Of a stretch of DNA of 44,286 nt, positions 1-10,614 are shown one piece after another. Positions within the stretch are counted from its first letter, which is position 1; each line of letters begins with the position of its first letter. The notes under the pieces were generated by a model, which saw only the letters and a program-made list of their open reading frames with translations, ran no database searches and had not been told where the DNA came from. This stretch comes from Lingula anatina. Taxonomy: Eukaryota; Brachiopoda; Lingulata; Lingulida; Lingulidae. Location of the stretch: contig NW_019775291.1 in assembly GCF_001039355.2 (NCBI RefSeq), positions 918,730 through 963,015 on the forward strand. The letters are read 5' to 3'. The position numbers and the translations under genes are program-made.

Positions 1-13
1 CCTCTCCTTGCAG

Positions 14-3000
14 AAAGCCATGGCACAGTTTCACTGGCAGGACGGCACGGTCAGAAATGTCCATGTGGACCTCACCCAGATGTTTGAGTACCAGAAACAC
101 CTAGGAAGCACTGTCAAAGTGTTTGAGAAGAGAATTGAATGGCTGTCCTCTGGCAGTAGGAAAATATTTGGGAGCATTGTGGAGAAGAAGTGAGTTGTTT
201 ATCATGACATGACATTTTTTCTGTTTTCATGGCGCTGTTTAGATACCTGCAATTTTAGTATACCTGAAAATTTATTTCTGTAACAGATTTATAGAGAGGG
301 TGTCAGCTTTTGCTATGAGTGTCAGCTATGTAAGTTTATAGTATTTCTGTACTCACAATAATAGCTTTAGACAACATATGTAAATATCATTTAAATATCA
401 TATTATTCTGAGCCTTTTCTTTCATATTTGTATATTATTGTTATTCCAGTGTGGTTCTGCTCATTGATCTGTCACTACCCAATGCCAACTACTTAATTCA
501 CATCCAGCACTCATTGAGACTGCTTCTGGAGCAACAGATATCTAACAGGGAATACTTCAACATTATAGGGTAATCTATTTACAGTAATGCCTTTATTTAA
601 GAGTTTTTTTCCAAGACTAGGCAAAGATGGTTAACTTTTTAGGTGATTGATCTTTTTTTTTCTTGACTTAAACCTCAATTTTTCAATTATTTTTTTGAAA
701 TAAGATATTTTGTTACGTTCACTTCATGTGCATTGAATAAATCGCTAGTAAAACATTTTGGGAGGATCTGATATATTGATCTTGATATTTCAGTTTCACT
801 AGTCGTGCTGAAATGTGGAGGCCCACAATGGTAAAACCTACACCTGAGAACCTGCAGAGTGCATGGAGGTGAGACAGCCACATTGCTTCAGTTAATCTCA
901 CCTAACACAATGATTTCACCGGTGTCTTTACAGTGAACAAATTTCTACAGTTTATCTCACCTAACACAATGATTTCACCAGTGTCTTACAGTGAACAAAT
1001 TTCTACAGTTTATCTCACCTAACACAATGATTTTACCAGTGTCTTTACAGTGAACAAATTTGTACAGTATATTTCACTGAATACAATGATTTCACCAGTG
1101 TCTTACAGTGAACAAATTTCTACAGTTAATCTCACCTAATACAATGATTTCACCAGTGTCTTACAGTGAACAAATTTCTACAGTATATCTCACTTATGAA
1201 TATGATTTCACCAATGTATTACAGTGAACACAATAGTGTTGTTATGTAAAAGTCCTTTAGCATGAAGAAGATTAAATATTCCATTATTTGTTCCCAGGTG
1301 GGTTCTTGGTCTGCAGTGTGGGGGAAGCAGAAACTTCTTGGAGGCCTACAGAATGACAGTGGAGAATGAAGAGGAACTGAAACACCACATTGGTAAAATA
1401 ATCACAAATTTGCAGAATGTAAACATATGCTTGTATTCTTAATATTTTGGACAATCAAGACCCAGTTTCATCAACAACAGGATAAAATTGCTAACCTCTG
1501 GACAGTTATCCTGAGGATAGCAGCCATTTGATCAACTGGATGACAATATTAGAAACAGAAATAAATATCTAGTATTTAGAAAACATTACTTTACCCACAG
1601 GATAAGTGTATATTACTTTACCCATGGGATAAGAGTTTCATCCAATAGATAGTGTCGCCAAGAGGATATCTCTGTCCAGTGTTGGTGAAACATGGTCATG
1701 TTTTAGAGCAGCCTCATGGTGTGTGTTTTGTTTTTCAGAGGTGGAAGGTGTTTACCTGTTCACCAGCGGTGTTCCTGATCAACTTCATGGTGTGTGTTTT
1801 GTTTTCCAGAGGTGGAAGGTGTTTACCTGTTCACCAGTGGTGTTCCTGATCAACCTCATGACGTTTGTGCTCAGTATGTGGAGGAATCGTGTTCAGGGCG
1901 CGGAATCAAGCTCCACACCGCCCTGTTTAATGTGGATGACTACGACAGTGCTGGTGCTATCCCTGGTCGCTATGCAAACATTACCAAGACAGCAGAGAGC
2001 CTGAGAAATTTGGCTCACAGCACAGGCGGCAGGTTTCATTGGTTTAGAGAGACAGGTAATAGAGATGGTAGTTCACTGAGGGATTATATTGGTTTCATAT
2101 ATTTCATGTGACAGAATTTTTGTGCAATTTCTTTGTTTTTTGTTTCCATGATGTTAACAACTTCAGTGCATCATGATGTTAAGCAGTGAAATGTCTTATA
2201 TTATGATAATACATAAAATCAGCCCCTCAAATCTTTAGTTTGGAAATTGAAAAATAAAGCCTATTAAATTATTTAGCTTTAATGTCATATAATTAAAGGA
2301 AAAATTTCTGGTATTCTAACTGCAGCAGTTTGAACATTAATTTAATTTATTACAGGTGTAATAGAAAGTGATGATGTTCAAGAAATTCTGGCAGAAATCG
2401 ACAGAGCAATAAACTTCTCCCAGAAATGTGCAATGTTAGTGGAGTCTGTAAAGAAGAAATATAAAGCAAAAGAGGTATAAAAATTGAAATAGGCTTTGGC
2501 ATTTTTTATATGGAAGTGTGTAAAACTGGTGGTAGAATTTTAGATATGATAAAAAACATGACATCATACTTTAAAAAAATTATGCTCCAGAAAATGAACG
2601 CAGAAAATTGGACAACTTTTTCAATTTTGTATCATCTTTTTTATGCATAGATATCTGAATTTTTTGTTTTCCTTTTTAAGTTGGAGTATTATGAAGAACA
2701 ACTGCAGGCACTGCCCTCTAGTGTCACTCCATCCAAGAACAAGAACACCCTCCCGCCTCCCAAGATGAACGCTCTCTCCTTGGCTAGACTGGTAGGTGCC
2801 TCATTGCCTTTGGTTCACAATGCTAACACAGAGCTTGTTCTTTACATCTTTCTGGTTTGAATTGTATTAACTTCACAAAGCATCAGCGTATTAAGGTATT
2901 TTTATTCATTTACAGAAAATATCTGAGAGCCAAGATGAGTCTGTCCCCAAAGCACTCACCTGGAGGCCCTCAAGTGCCAAAGACAGCATAGCACCCAGTC

Positions 3001-6000
3001 GTAAGTCATGTGGAGCATGTTGTTTGATTGAAATCAACTGTAATAAGATAAAACCACAGCCCTTGTTTTAAAACACTTGATTTTTACTGTAAGAGCAAAT
3101 TAGTCAGTACATGGCGTCAGTATTGCAATAAGTGTGCTGACCAAGCACAACCACTACACTTCATTTTTTAAAACAATTTTCACATTAGAAAGAGTGCTGT
3201 ATATTTTGGTACAAATTCAATTTTTTTAACGAAATGATTTGACACATTTATACCTAAAGTCTTAGGTTTCAGTTTCTTTTATAAGGTATGTAAATAGGAA
3301 GTTTATTTCTTGATCAATGAAAAATATTCACTATTTAAGCACCAAAAGGAAACAGACCAACATCTGCCAAGGATCCCATGATGAAAGTGAAGTCCACATA
3401 TAAGAAGACAACCACACAGCAGTTTTACACAGATGATAAGAATGGCATAGGTCAGTCAACCTTGTTAGTCATTGGAAGGGTTTTCCTATATTTATTTCTT
3501 TCTTTATGTCTTAAAGTCTCTTTACCAGTGTAAGATTAACTTTCCATCTGATGTTCTCCATGCCACATATTCACTGTGCACTAGAGACCCTTTAATGCAT
3601 TGTGACAACATGATTTTAGTATTGTTCAGACTGAGCTGAGTTTTGTATCTTTACTCTTCTTCTAGTGGTGTTTATTAATATTTCATCTTGTGTAGGTGTT
3701 GTATTCAAAAGATACCCTAACATGAAGTCTGTGAGAAAGGAGATCAAACTAGCAATGATACCGGAAAAGGAAGAAATTATGACAACAAAAGAAGTAAGAA
3801 AAATTTCATTTACTATTTGTAATATTGGTTGATTATTTATCAGTTATAGTTGCATAAAATAACACTGTTTGTTTACTATTTTGGTAAATTGGAAAATGTC
3901 AAATATAATTCACAGTCAGTCGTATTAACCATTCTTTTGATACTTGCTTGTAGTTTTTTGGAGTAATGATAATGGTCTTGGAAGTGTGTGAAAATAAATA
4001 ATTTCCTATAAATAAGGTGTCTTTCTTGAGTTCATACTTTGATTATCATAATGATTTTGTCTCAGTTAAAGAATACTTTTGTGGACTGTCCAAACTAAAG
4101 CTGGACCTGACCATTATATTATGATGTAATAATTCAATACTTTTGTCTCTCAGTGGTTGAGGCTGTATGGACTGTCTAAATTAAAGCTGGACCTGACTAA
4201 GCTGGTGGGAAGTCAAGACTGCAGACACGTTCAGGGAGAAGTCAGGACTCTTAACAAGATTGTTCCTGCAAAGTAAGTTACTTAGAAAATATACATCATT
4301 GAATACAATATTATTATGAAAAATGTTTTGTCATCACAATAAATTGTGTATCTTGAGTCAAAAACCAAATTTTAAAAGAAATTTAATGTTATTATACAAG
4401 GCCAGTGACAGTCAATACCTACACCAATTTTCAGCTATGATTTTTTTCACTGAAGAATGCTTCCCCCTTCCAGGTACTGTGACATCTTTCCCCATGTGAA
4501 CATAGGGGGTACTATCAAGCACCTGCAGCTGTTACCCCATGAGATCCTGGAGTACCAGGAGATGCTAGAGAAGGTGCTAAGGAGGTACCTGAAGAGACTG
4601 CAGTTTTTGCTCAGTGGTAAGCTGTTGGTCTAAACTGAGTATTATATTATGATGGCTTATGGCAGTATTTGTGAGGTCATGATCTCAAACTGTTGCCAAC
4701 ACTAGGTACCCATATAGATACCACATAGATCTTTCACATTGTTAGAGGCTATTTACTCCTTGTGGGGAGCTATTTGTAATTATGTAACATACAATGTAAC
4801 TGAAGATAAGTCTGGGATCACTTCAGATTAGCTAAATGTTTTCTCACTATCTATGGACATATGTATATATATGTTGTCAAGAGGTTTGCATTTATAGAAT
4901 TTGGAGTGGGAGAATCTGATTTGAATAAAGCAATCGTTCATATATATAATTGTGAAATGGTTGCTGCAATTGCAAAGATTTTTTGCCAAAAAATTTTTAT
5001 GCATCTGTTGAAAAGTTATTTAATTTGCTTTTTCAAATTTTGTAGACTTGTCTCATACCTAGTTACTGTACTTTACATTGAATTGCATGACAAACTGTGC
5101 TATTAAGAGATTCTCACAGTGCTTCTTATTACACACTGGAGATAAGAATGTATGTGTATATCTTTTTGTCCACCATTGCAGGCAGCCGTCGCGTGTTTGG
5201 AGTGATCTGTCACAAGAGGGTGGCCATCTTGATTGACACGTCTGGTTCTATGGACCAACATATGGAGGAACTGAGGAAGGAGCTGGCATCTCTGATATGG
5301 GATCAGTTGTATAAACTGGGGGCAAAGTAAGAGCCATGGACAGCATTTTTCTTTTAGCCAATTATTAATTACATTTTTCATTGAGAATGTTGCCTCATGG
5401 GATGGAGGGGGGGGGGAGAAGAGAGGGAAGGCTAGGAGGGGTGGGAATCACAAAATAAAACTGAACATGTCATATGTTTCTTCAAATGAAGTATAATGTA
5501 TAGTGCACACCACTGTTTTCAGTAAAAAGAATCTAAATGGATAAGCTACATGTAAAACTTCTTTGTGTTATTCAGCTCCTGACAAAAGTGGTCCCCCACT
5601 TAATTTACTTATTACTATTTTGTCCAGATTCAACTTAATTCGTTTCTCTCACACCTGTGAGAAGTGGGAAGAGAAGATGGTGGACGCCACAGAGTCCGCC
5701 TGTCATGACGCAATACGCTGGGTGTCTAAACTGGTGGCTTCTGGGAACACATGCACCCTGGATGCTCTGGACGTAAGTTTTACAGTTCTTTGTAGAATGT
5801 TGTATTGACAACTGTGCTCTTTATGAATGAAAGGTTTTATATCTTACACATAATAACAGTTACAATGGAATTGGTGGAGTTGCCTTAAAACACACTCTCT
5901 ATCTCATGCCAATCTTGAGAACTTTTTATTATCCCTATTCAAATGACACATGCCACTGTTGAATCATATCCTTACATAAATTTTACAAATTCAAGGTAAA

Positions 6001-8315
6001 TTCAGTTCAAACAAAACCACAGTAATATCTCCATGATACATTCTAGAGAGCATTTGAGGATGAAGATTTGGAGGCAATCTACCTGCTGACAGACGGCAAA
6101 CCTGACCACAGCACCTCCATGGTGCTGAGAGAGGTGGCGAAGATGAACACGGACAGACACGTGGCCGTAAACACCATCTCCTTCAACTGTACTGACAGGT
6201 AAAATATGTCACAGACCAAGTACCATCATCAGGGATGGATTTAAGGATTATTTGAAGGGGGGTTCCATGGATGCGAAGCCAACCCCCCACCCACCCACCC
6301 ACTTGGTGTGTGGTTTGGGGACTGCTGAATGGCTCCAAAATTTTTTGGTATTTTAGAGCGCAAACAGTGCCATTTTGTACGGTTTAGAACTATGATTCAG
6401 CTAGTCAAAATTCTAATTTCAAGAGGGGACCAGAAATCGAAAGGGGGGGGGGGGGTCAGGACCCCTCTGACCCCACCCTTAAATCGGCCACTGCATCATT
6501 ATCATTTACATCACATTGGATATCACAAACATCTTCATTTCACAAGGTGCTGTAACAGTTTGTTTTTAATTGAATTTGAAATTTGTATTTCAGCACTGCC
6601 AACAACTTCTTGAAGATGCTCGCCGCAGAGACCAGTGGCAGATACCACCGAGTGCACAGTGACTTTGACGCTCACAGGTTTGCCCACAAGTTGCTGACAG
6701 AAGGATTCAAAGAGGCAGAGGTATTATGGGATAGATGGTGTCTGTATTAAAGCTTATGCTGTTAGATGCTGTTATCATTGCTGAAATACTATTCTTCCTA
6801 ATTTTATTACTGACAAACTTGATTATAATATGTTCCCAATTTCCAGTACTCTCACCTGTCAGAGCTTGCTGACAAACATGATTTCAATAGTGATATATTG
6901 AAATCATGTTTGTCAGAGCTTGCTGACAAACATGATTTCAATATATCATTATTTCCAGTACTCTCACCTTTCAGTTTGATGACAAACTTGATTACAATAT
7001 ATCACTATTTCCAGTACCCTCACCTTTCAGTTTGATGACAAACATGATTTCAATATATCACTATTTCCAGTAACCTCGCCTTTCAGTTTGATGACAAAAT
7101 TGATTACAATATATCACTATTTCCAGTACCCTCACCTTTCACTTTGATGACAAACTTGATTTCATACAATATGTCACCATTTCCAGTACCCTCACCTGCC
7201 AGAGTTTGATGGAGATGATTTGAGAAGATTAGGGACAGAGATTGCCCAGGCTCGAAGGTTTTTGACACAGGCGCGCTCCTTCATGTAAGTGATGACAGCA
7301 AAGATCAGGACTGGCCACAACTGTACTGCCACTTGAACTGTTGCACTCTGCCTTTGGTTATATGAGTACTTACAAACATTTTTGACAAATTATAGTTTCA
7401 TAAAAGAAGTCTAAAAAAATCTGCTTGATATGTATTAATAAGTAGATTAAGTTGATAAATCATTTTATTGACAAGTTCACATTCTCCTGTTTTTACAGGG
7501 AACTGTTCAAGGACCACCAAACAAGACCACATGACAGAAGCAGGACGTCAACCACCACTACGCAGCCAGTCATCAATGGAGGCTGGGTCAATGGTGCAGG
7601 TCAGCTGAAAATTACTTTGGGCAAAAAACACATTTGATGTCTTTGACTGTAAACAAAAGTCCCCATGATCACATAAAAGGCAACAGCAGCATATCCACCA
7701 ATTTAATAAGGTGTATCCTACGCATCCTTCTTTACAGTTTATAACAGAAATTTCATTGTATCAGATTTTTTGTAATTCAAACTGAACATGTTATAGTTTG
7801 GTTTGTAACAGCAGAGACTGACTCTGCTCTCAAAGGCTTCAATAATAATCAGAAATCTGTAAAAAATGTATTATTTCCATCAGGGAGGCCCTTTGGCATG
7901 AGGCGGTCCTGTAAGTTGTGCATGCTGGTTTGTGCAGTGTACTTTAAAACATGAAAGTGACATGAAAGTGACATTGCCAGATAATATACTTTGTTGTGTT
8001 TGGAAAGGTGTATTTTGTGTGGGAGACTATAAGTTACATGAAGTGTCATTTCCAGATTGAATTCTTTGTGGTGTTTGCCAAGGTTGTAATTATTGAGAGC
8101 TTGAATTGCATGTTCATGGCCTTTGGACAGTGCAGTGGATTTTAATAATAGGAAGAAGGAACCGCAGTCCCAGAGACTTAATATATTGTACATAAATTGT
8201 TCTTCAGGTTCCTCTCCCAAGCTCTAATATATTGTACATAAATTGTTCTTCAGGTTCCTCTCCCAAGCTCTCCTCTACAATGACTCCAACCAGACCCAAG
8301 TCTGCAGTGCAATAG
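14..8315 (+). CDS. VWA3A: VWA3A-like protein, C-terminal 775 residues (19 exons; 5' end outside window)
   Basis: Exons read by hand: 14-189, 450-569, 794-868, 1298-1392, 1810-2055, 2356-2474, 2681-2791, 2916-3000, 3340-3450, 3696-3793, 4154-4272, 4474-4616, 5182-5326, 5628-5772, 6047-6198, 6594-6720, 7187-7284, 7499-7599, 8254-8315. All have AG/GT borders and phases that close exactly to a TAG stop. Seen: a first VWA-like domain (about residues 59-237) opening with VVLLIDLSLPN, which lacks the DxSxS metal site; a basic linker; the family motif WLRLYGLSKLKLDL (exon at 4154); then RRVFG followed by a second VWA domain with an intact MIDAS, ILIDTSGSM, and LLTDGKPD. From knowledge: SRR-FG, LIW-QL, FNL, and FDGDDLR with ARSF are shared with vertebrate VWA3A, a poorly characterised protein linked to ciliated tissue. 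Inferred: ortholog of VWA3A rather than VWA3B. Several of its acceptors sit in tandem duplications (see findings). Confidence 0.88.
871..1260. repeat. 58-bp intronic minisatellite, about 6 copies
   Basis: In the VWA3A intron between exons 794-868 and 1298-1392, a unit of about 58 bp (core TCTCACCTAACACAATGA, then a TGTCTTACAG segment) starts near 893, 951, 1009, 1068, 1125 and 1183. Copies diverge by a few bases and the last is degenerate. Each unit contains a pyrimidine-poor TTACAG that could act as a weak decoy acceptor. Confidence 0.85.
1715..1858 (+). repeat. 71-bp tandem duplication of acceptor plus exon head (VWA3A exon at 1810)
   Basis: Two copies (1715-1785 and 1786-1856) of a block made of an intron end, TTTTCAG, and about 47 nt of exon (GAGGTGGAAGGTGTTTACC...). 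Differences are a few transitions. Acceptors lie at 1738 and 1809. The period is 71, not a multiple of 3, so only the second acceptor keeps the frame (ATT-GAG-GTG-GAA). Confidence 0.9.
4075..4200 (+). repeat. Decayed duplicate of a VWA3A exon head upstream of exon 4154-4272
   Basis: Positions 4081-4112 repeat exon sequence at 4167-4198 (TGGACTGTC.AA..TAAAGCTGGACCTGAC), preceded by the same AATACTTTTG that precedes the true acceptor. The upstream copy lacks the roughly 22 bp holding the CAG acceptor and TGGTTGAGG, so it cannot splice. It is read as an old tandem duplication followed by deletion. Confidence 0.7.
6230..6493. mobile_element. 264-bp non-autonomous TIR element in a VWA3A intron
   Basis: Left end CAGGGATGGATTTAAGG; the right end reads CAGTGGCCGATTTAAGG on the other strand, so the termini are imperfect inverted repeats. 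Both ends are followed inward by G-rich/C-rich runs (polyG at 6442-6453). CATCAT flanks both sides (6224-6229 and 6494-6499), a possible 6-bp target duplication. Internal sequence is not coding. The layout resembles abundant short intronic elements of marine invertebrates; the superfamily is uncertain (the CAGGG start is hAT-like, but a 6-bp TSD is short for hAT). Confidence 0.65.
6841..7210 (+). repeat. 56-bp array of acceptor plus exon-head units before VWA3A exon 7187-7284
   Basis: Units of about 56 bp contain TATTTCCAG, then an exon-like head (TACCCTCACCTTTCAGTTTG), then ACAAACWTGATTWCAATATA. AG acceptors end at 6846, 6958, 7014, 7070, 7126 and finally 7186 (the real one, spacing 60). The real exon begins TACCCTCACCTGCCAGAG, so the array captured the exon start. 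One part is inverted: 6871-6889 pairs with 6896-6914 perfectly across a 6-nt loop. Confidence 0.85.
8180..8271 (+). repeat. 46-bp tandem duplication of acceptor plus exon head (VWA3A last exon)
   Basis: Two perfect copies (8180-8225 and 8226-8271) of AATATATTG...TTCTTCAG plus 18 nt of exon (GTTCCTCTCCCAAGCTCT). Acceptors end at 8207 and 8253. Splicing to the upstream one gives GSSPKL followed by an immediate TAA. The downstream one gives GSSPKLSSTMTPTRPKSAVQ and TAG at 8313-8315. Confidence 0.93.
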
Positions 8316-9856
8316 GATTCACAGGACACCAGATGGCAGTACCACACCAAGACAATCCAGATTAAACACACAAGTATGTTATGTCTACAACATATATAGA
8401 GACTGTGGCCATGGCACATATTAGAACACTCAACAAAGAACTGATTCATCAGGGTACTTACGGATATTGAAAAAAATTCACAACTTAAACATAAAAAAAA
8501 CCACTTATAGTAATCACCATGGAATTCACCACATGTAATGAGGAGCAGGGTTGTTAACATTCCACTTCATATAATAATAATAAACATTCTACATGTTATA
8601 ACCACAGTAGCAGTACATATGAAGGTCGTTATAAAGATAGCACACACAGGGGTTTATCCCTAAATCAATTATCTAGTCTTTTAGAAAATGCAACATTCTA
8701 GAACTGGAGTCACATGACAGAGCAAATTAAGGGAGCTTAAGAGATTTCATAACTATGTGTAAATTTTCTTTTAAACAATGTATTATGGCATAAAAGGCAA
8801 CTCGACTTTTTTTACTTAATATAAGATGGATCTTAACTGTATTGTTATTGTCTACAGTCCTTCAGTTTATCTTTTTAGAGTAATTGTACCATATTTTGTA
8901 TATCCGGTCTTTTTGTTTCATAGAAAGAGATAGACTTTATCTTTACAAAAGAGAATAGCCATATCAGTTAATTTTGTAATTTTTGTTTATGTTCCATTTT
9001 GTAAATGGATTGAAACATGTAAGATGAAGATTATTTGTACTTTAGAAAAAAAATTATGTATAATGTAGGATATTTCTACTTAAGAAAATTTAAAATTTTT
9101 TATAAATGGAACAAAAAAGCCAGTATTTTACCAAAATAAGGTATGTTGAACATCATTAACACCAATGTTTTTGTATGGCATAAAATTGTTTAAACTGAAT
9201 TATATATTCTGTGGCCAATTACAAGTAGGATTAGTTTTGTAAAATGCTGTCAAACCTAGTCATTTTCTTGTTTGTGACATAAATTAGATGGAAACCACAT
9301 TTTACGTGTAGTTAATTATAGCATTGGGAATGGAAAAAGCAAGTATTGTTAAGTTTGTATGAGACTTATAATAACGAGTGGGTCAGCCTTTATATTTCTA
9401 CTTTAAAAGTATAAATTTGCACCTTTCTGCTGTTTTTTTTTTTTTTTAAATTGAAGAATTGTACTTGATTGAAAGTTTATCATGCTGTTTGATACATCAA
9501 AATGATCTTTTTATTTCCTTATTAACTTGCATATATTTTTAATTTCATTTACTTACAACCAATTGGTGTCATTTTCTAGCTTGTAGTGTAGTTCTCATTT
9601 TAACGTGTCAAAATATTAAGCATTTTGTGCGTCACTCTGTTGCTGCTGTGAAAGGTTCTTTTTCCATCATTTAATGCTTGAATTTACACTTCACTAACAA
9701 ACATTTTGTTGCATTTTTGAAATGCAAAAGTTACTGAAGTGCCAATAACTTTAAAAAATTTATTCTAAATGTAATTTTTTGCCAGTATTTTGTAATATTT
9801 AGCTCTTGCAAGTTTTATTTTATTTTTGTAAGCTTACCAATAAAAGCATTTTTTAA
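8316..9856 (+). other. VWA3A 3' UTR and downstream AT-rich sequence
   Basis: No coding signal. A consensus AATAAA at 9839-9844 followed by a T-rich stretch is the best poly(A) signal, which would give a 3' UTR of about 1.5 kb. An earlier AATAAA near 8578 could serve a shorter form. A 13-base T run lies near 9435. Confidence 0.55.
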
Positions 9857-10614
9857 GGGACTTGTTTGTTGATGCAATAGTGTTGTTAGTAATGCAAATG
9901 TCCTCATAAAAAAAAGTCCCTTAAAAACGAGCCTGTCATCACAGGACTGAACTACAACATCAGTACAATAATTATATAAGTAAAATTAATATTTCAATTA
10001 TTCAATAATCTTATCAGTAAAATTAGTCCAATAATTGCTGCATCATTTGGTTTTATATTCTGATATGCTCAACCAAAATAAATCCATAACATCCAATATC
10101 CACAGTGAAATACAAAATAAGTAACAAACTAGTAGGAACAATTTGATGTTTATTACTGTGGAACATTTAAAAATATGTAAAACTGAATATCTGAATACAT
10201 CTACCTTTTTTCATTAAGTAATAATTTTTTTGAAAATGAAGGAAAGTTTCAGCCCAGTGTCTACAAAGTGGCAACTTGAAAATCATCTGGCTGAACTCTC
10301 CCCTACACTTACATCAGAAGAATAATTGTATTAGTAAATAAAATATCAATTAGTTCAATAATTGCTGCATTATTTGGTTACATATTCCGATATTCACCAA
10401 TACTCAATCATGCCTAGCATCCAGTCTTCCAGTGAAATGCAAATACAAGTCTCCTTGGTACAGTGACATTTTTACTGTGATATCACTGTGAAATATTAAA
10501 ATTGAACATGTGAATAAATGCATGGTTTTAATTTCATTTTCATTGTTCAATTTAAAATAAGTGGGAAAAGAATACAATTAAGTCCCTATACATGGTGGTT
10601 AACTGAAAATCATT
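9857..10614 (-). other. Zinc-finger gene 3' UTR/intergenic, containing an old tandem duplication
   Basis: No gene is visible. About 9960-10205 and 10318-10530 are diverged copies: both carry CAATAATTGCTGCATYATTTGG, a TATTC-GATAT segment, a CAGTGAAATRCAAA segment, and a CTGTGAAATATTAAAA-like block in the same order. TTTATT at 10149-10154 (AATAAA on the minus strand) is a possible poly(A) signal for the zinc-finger gene. Confidence 0.5.

Noticed and set aside
871-1260. Regular repeats considered as a CRISPR array
   Set aside because: Head-to-tail diverged minisatellite without unique spacers, inside a eukaryotic intron.
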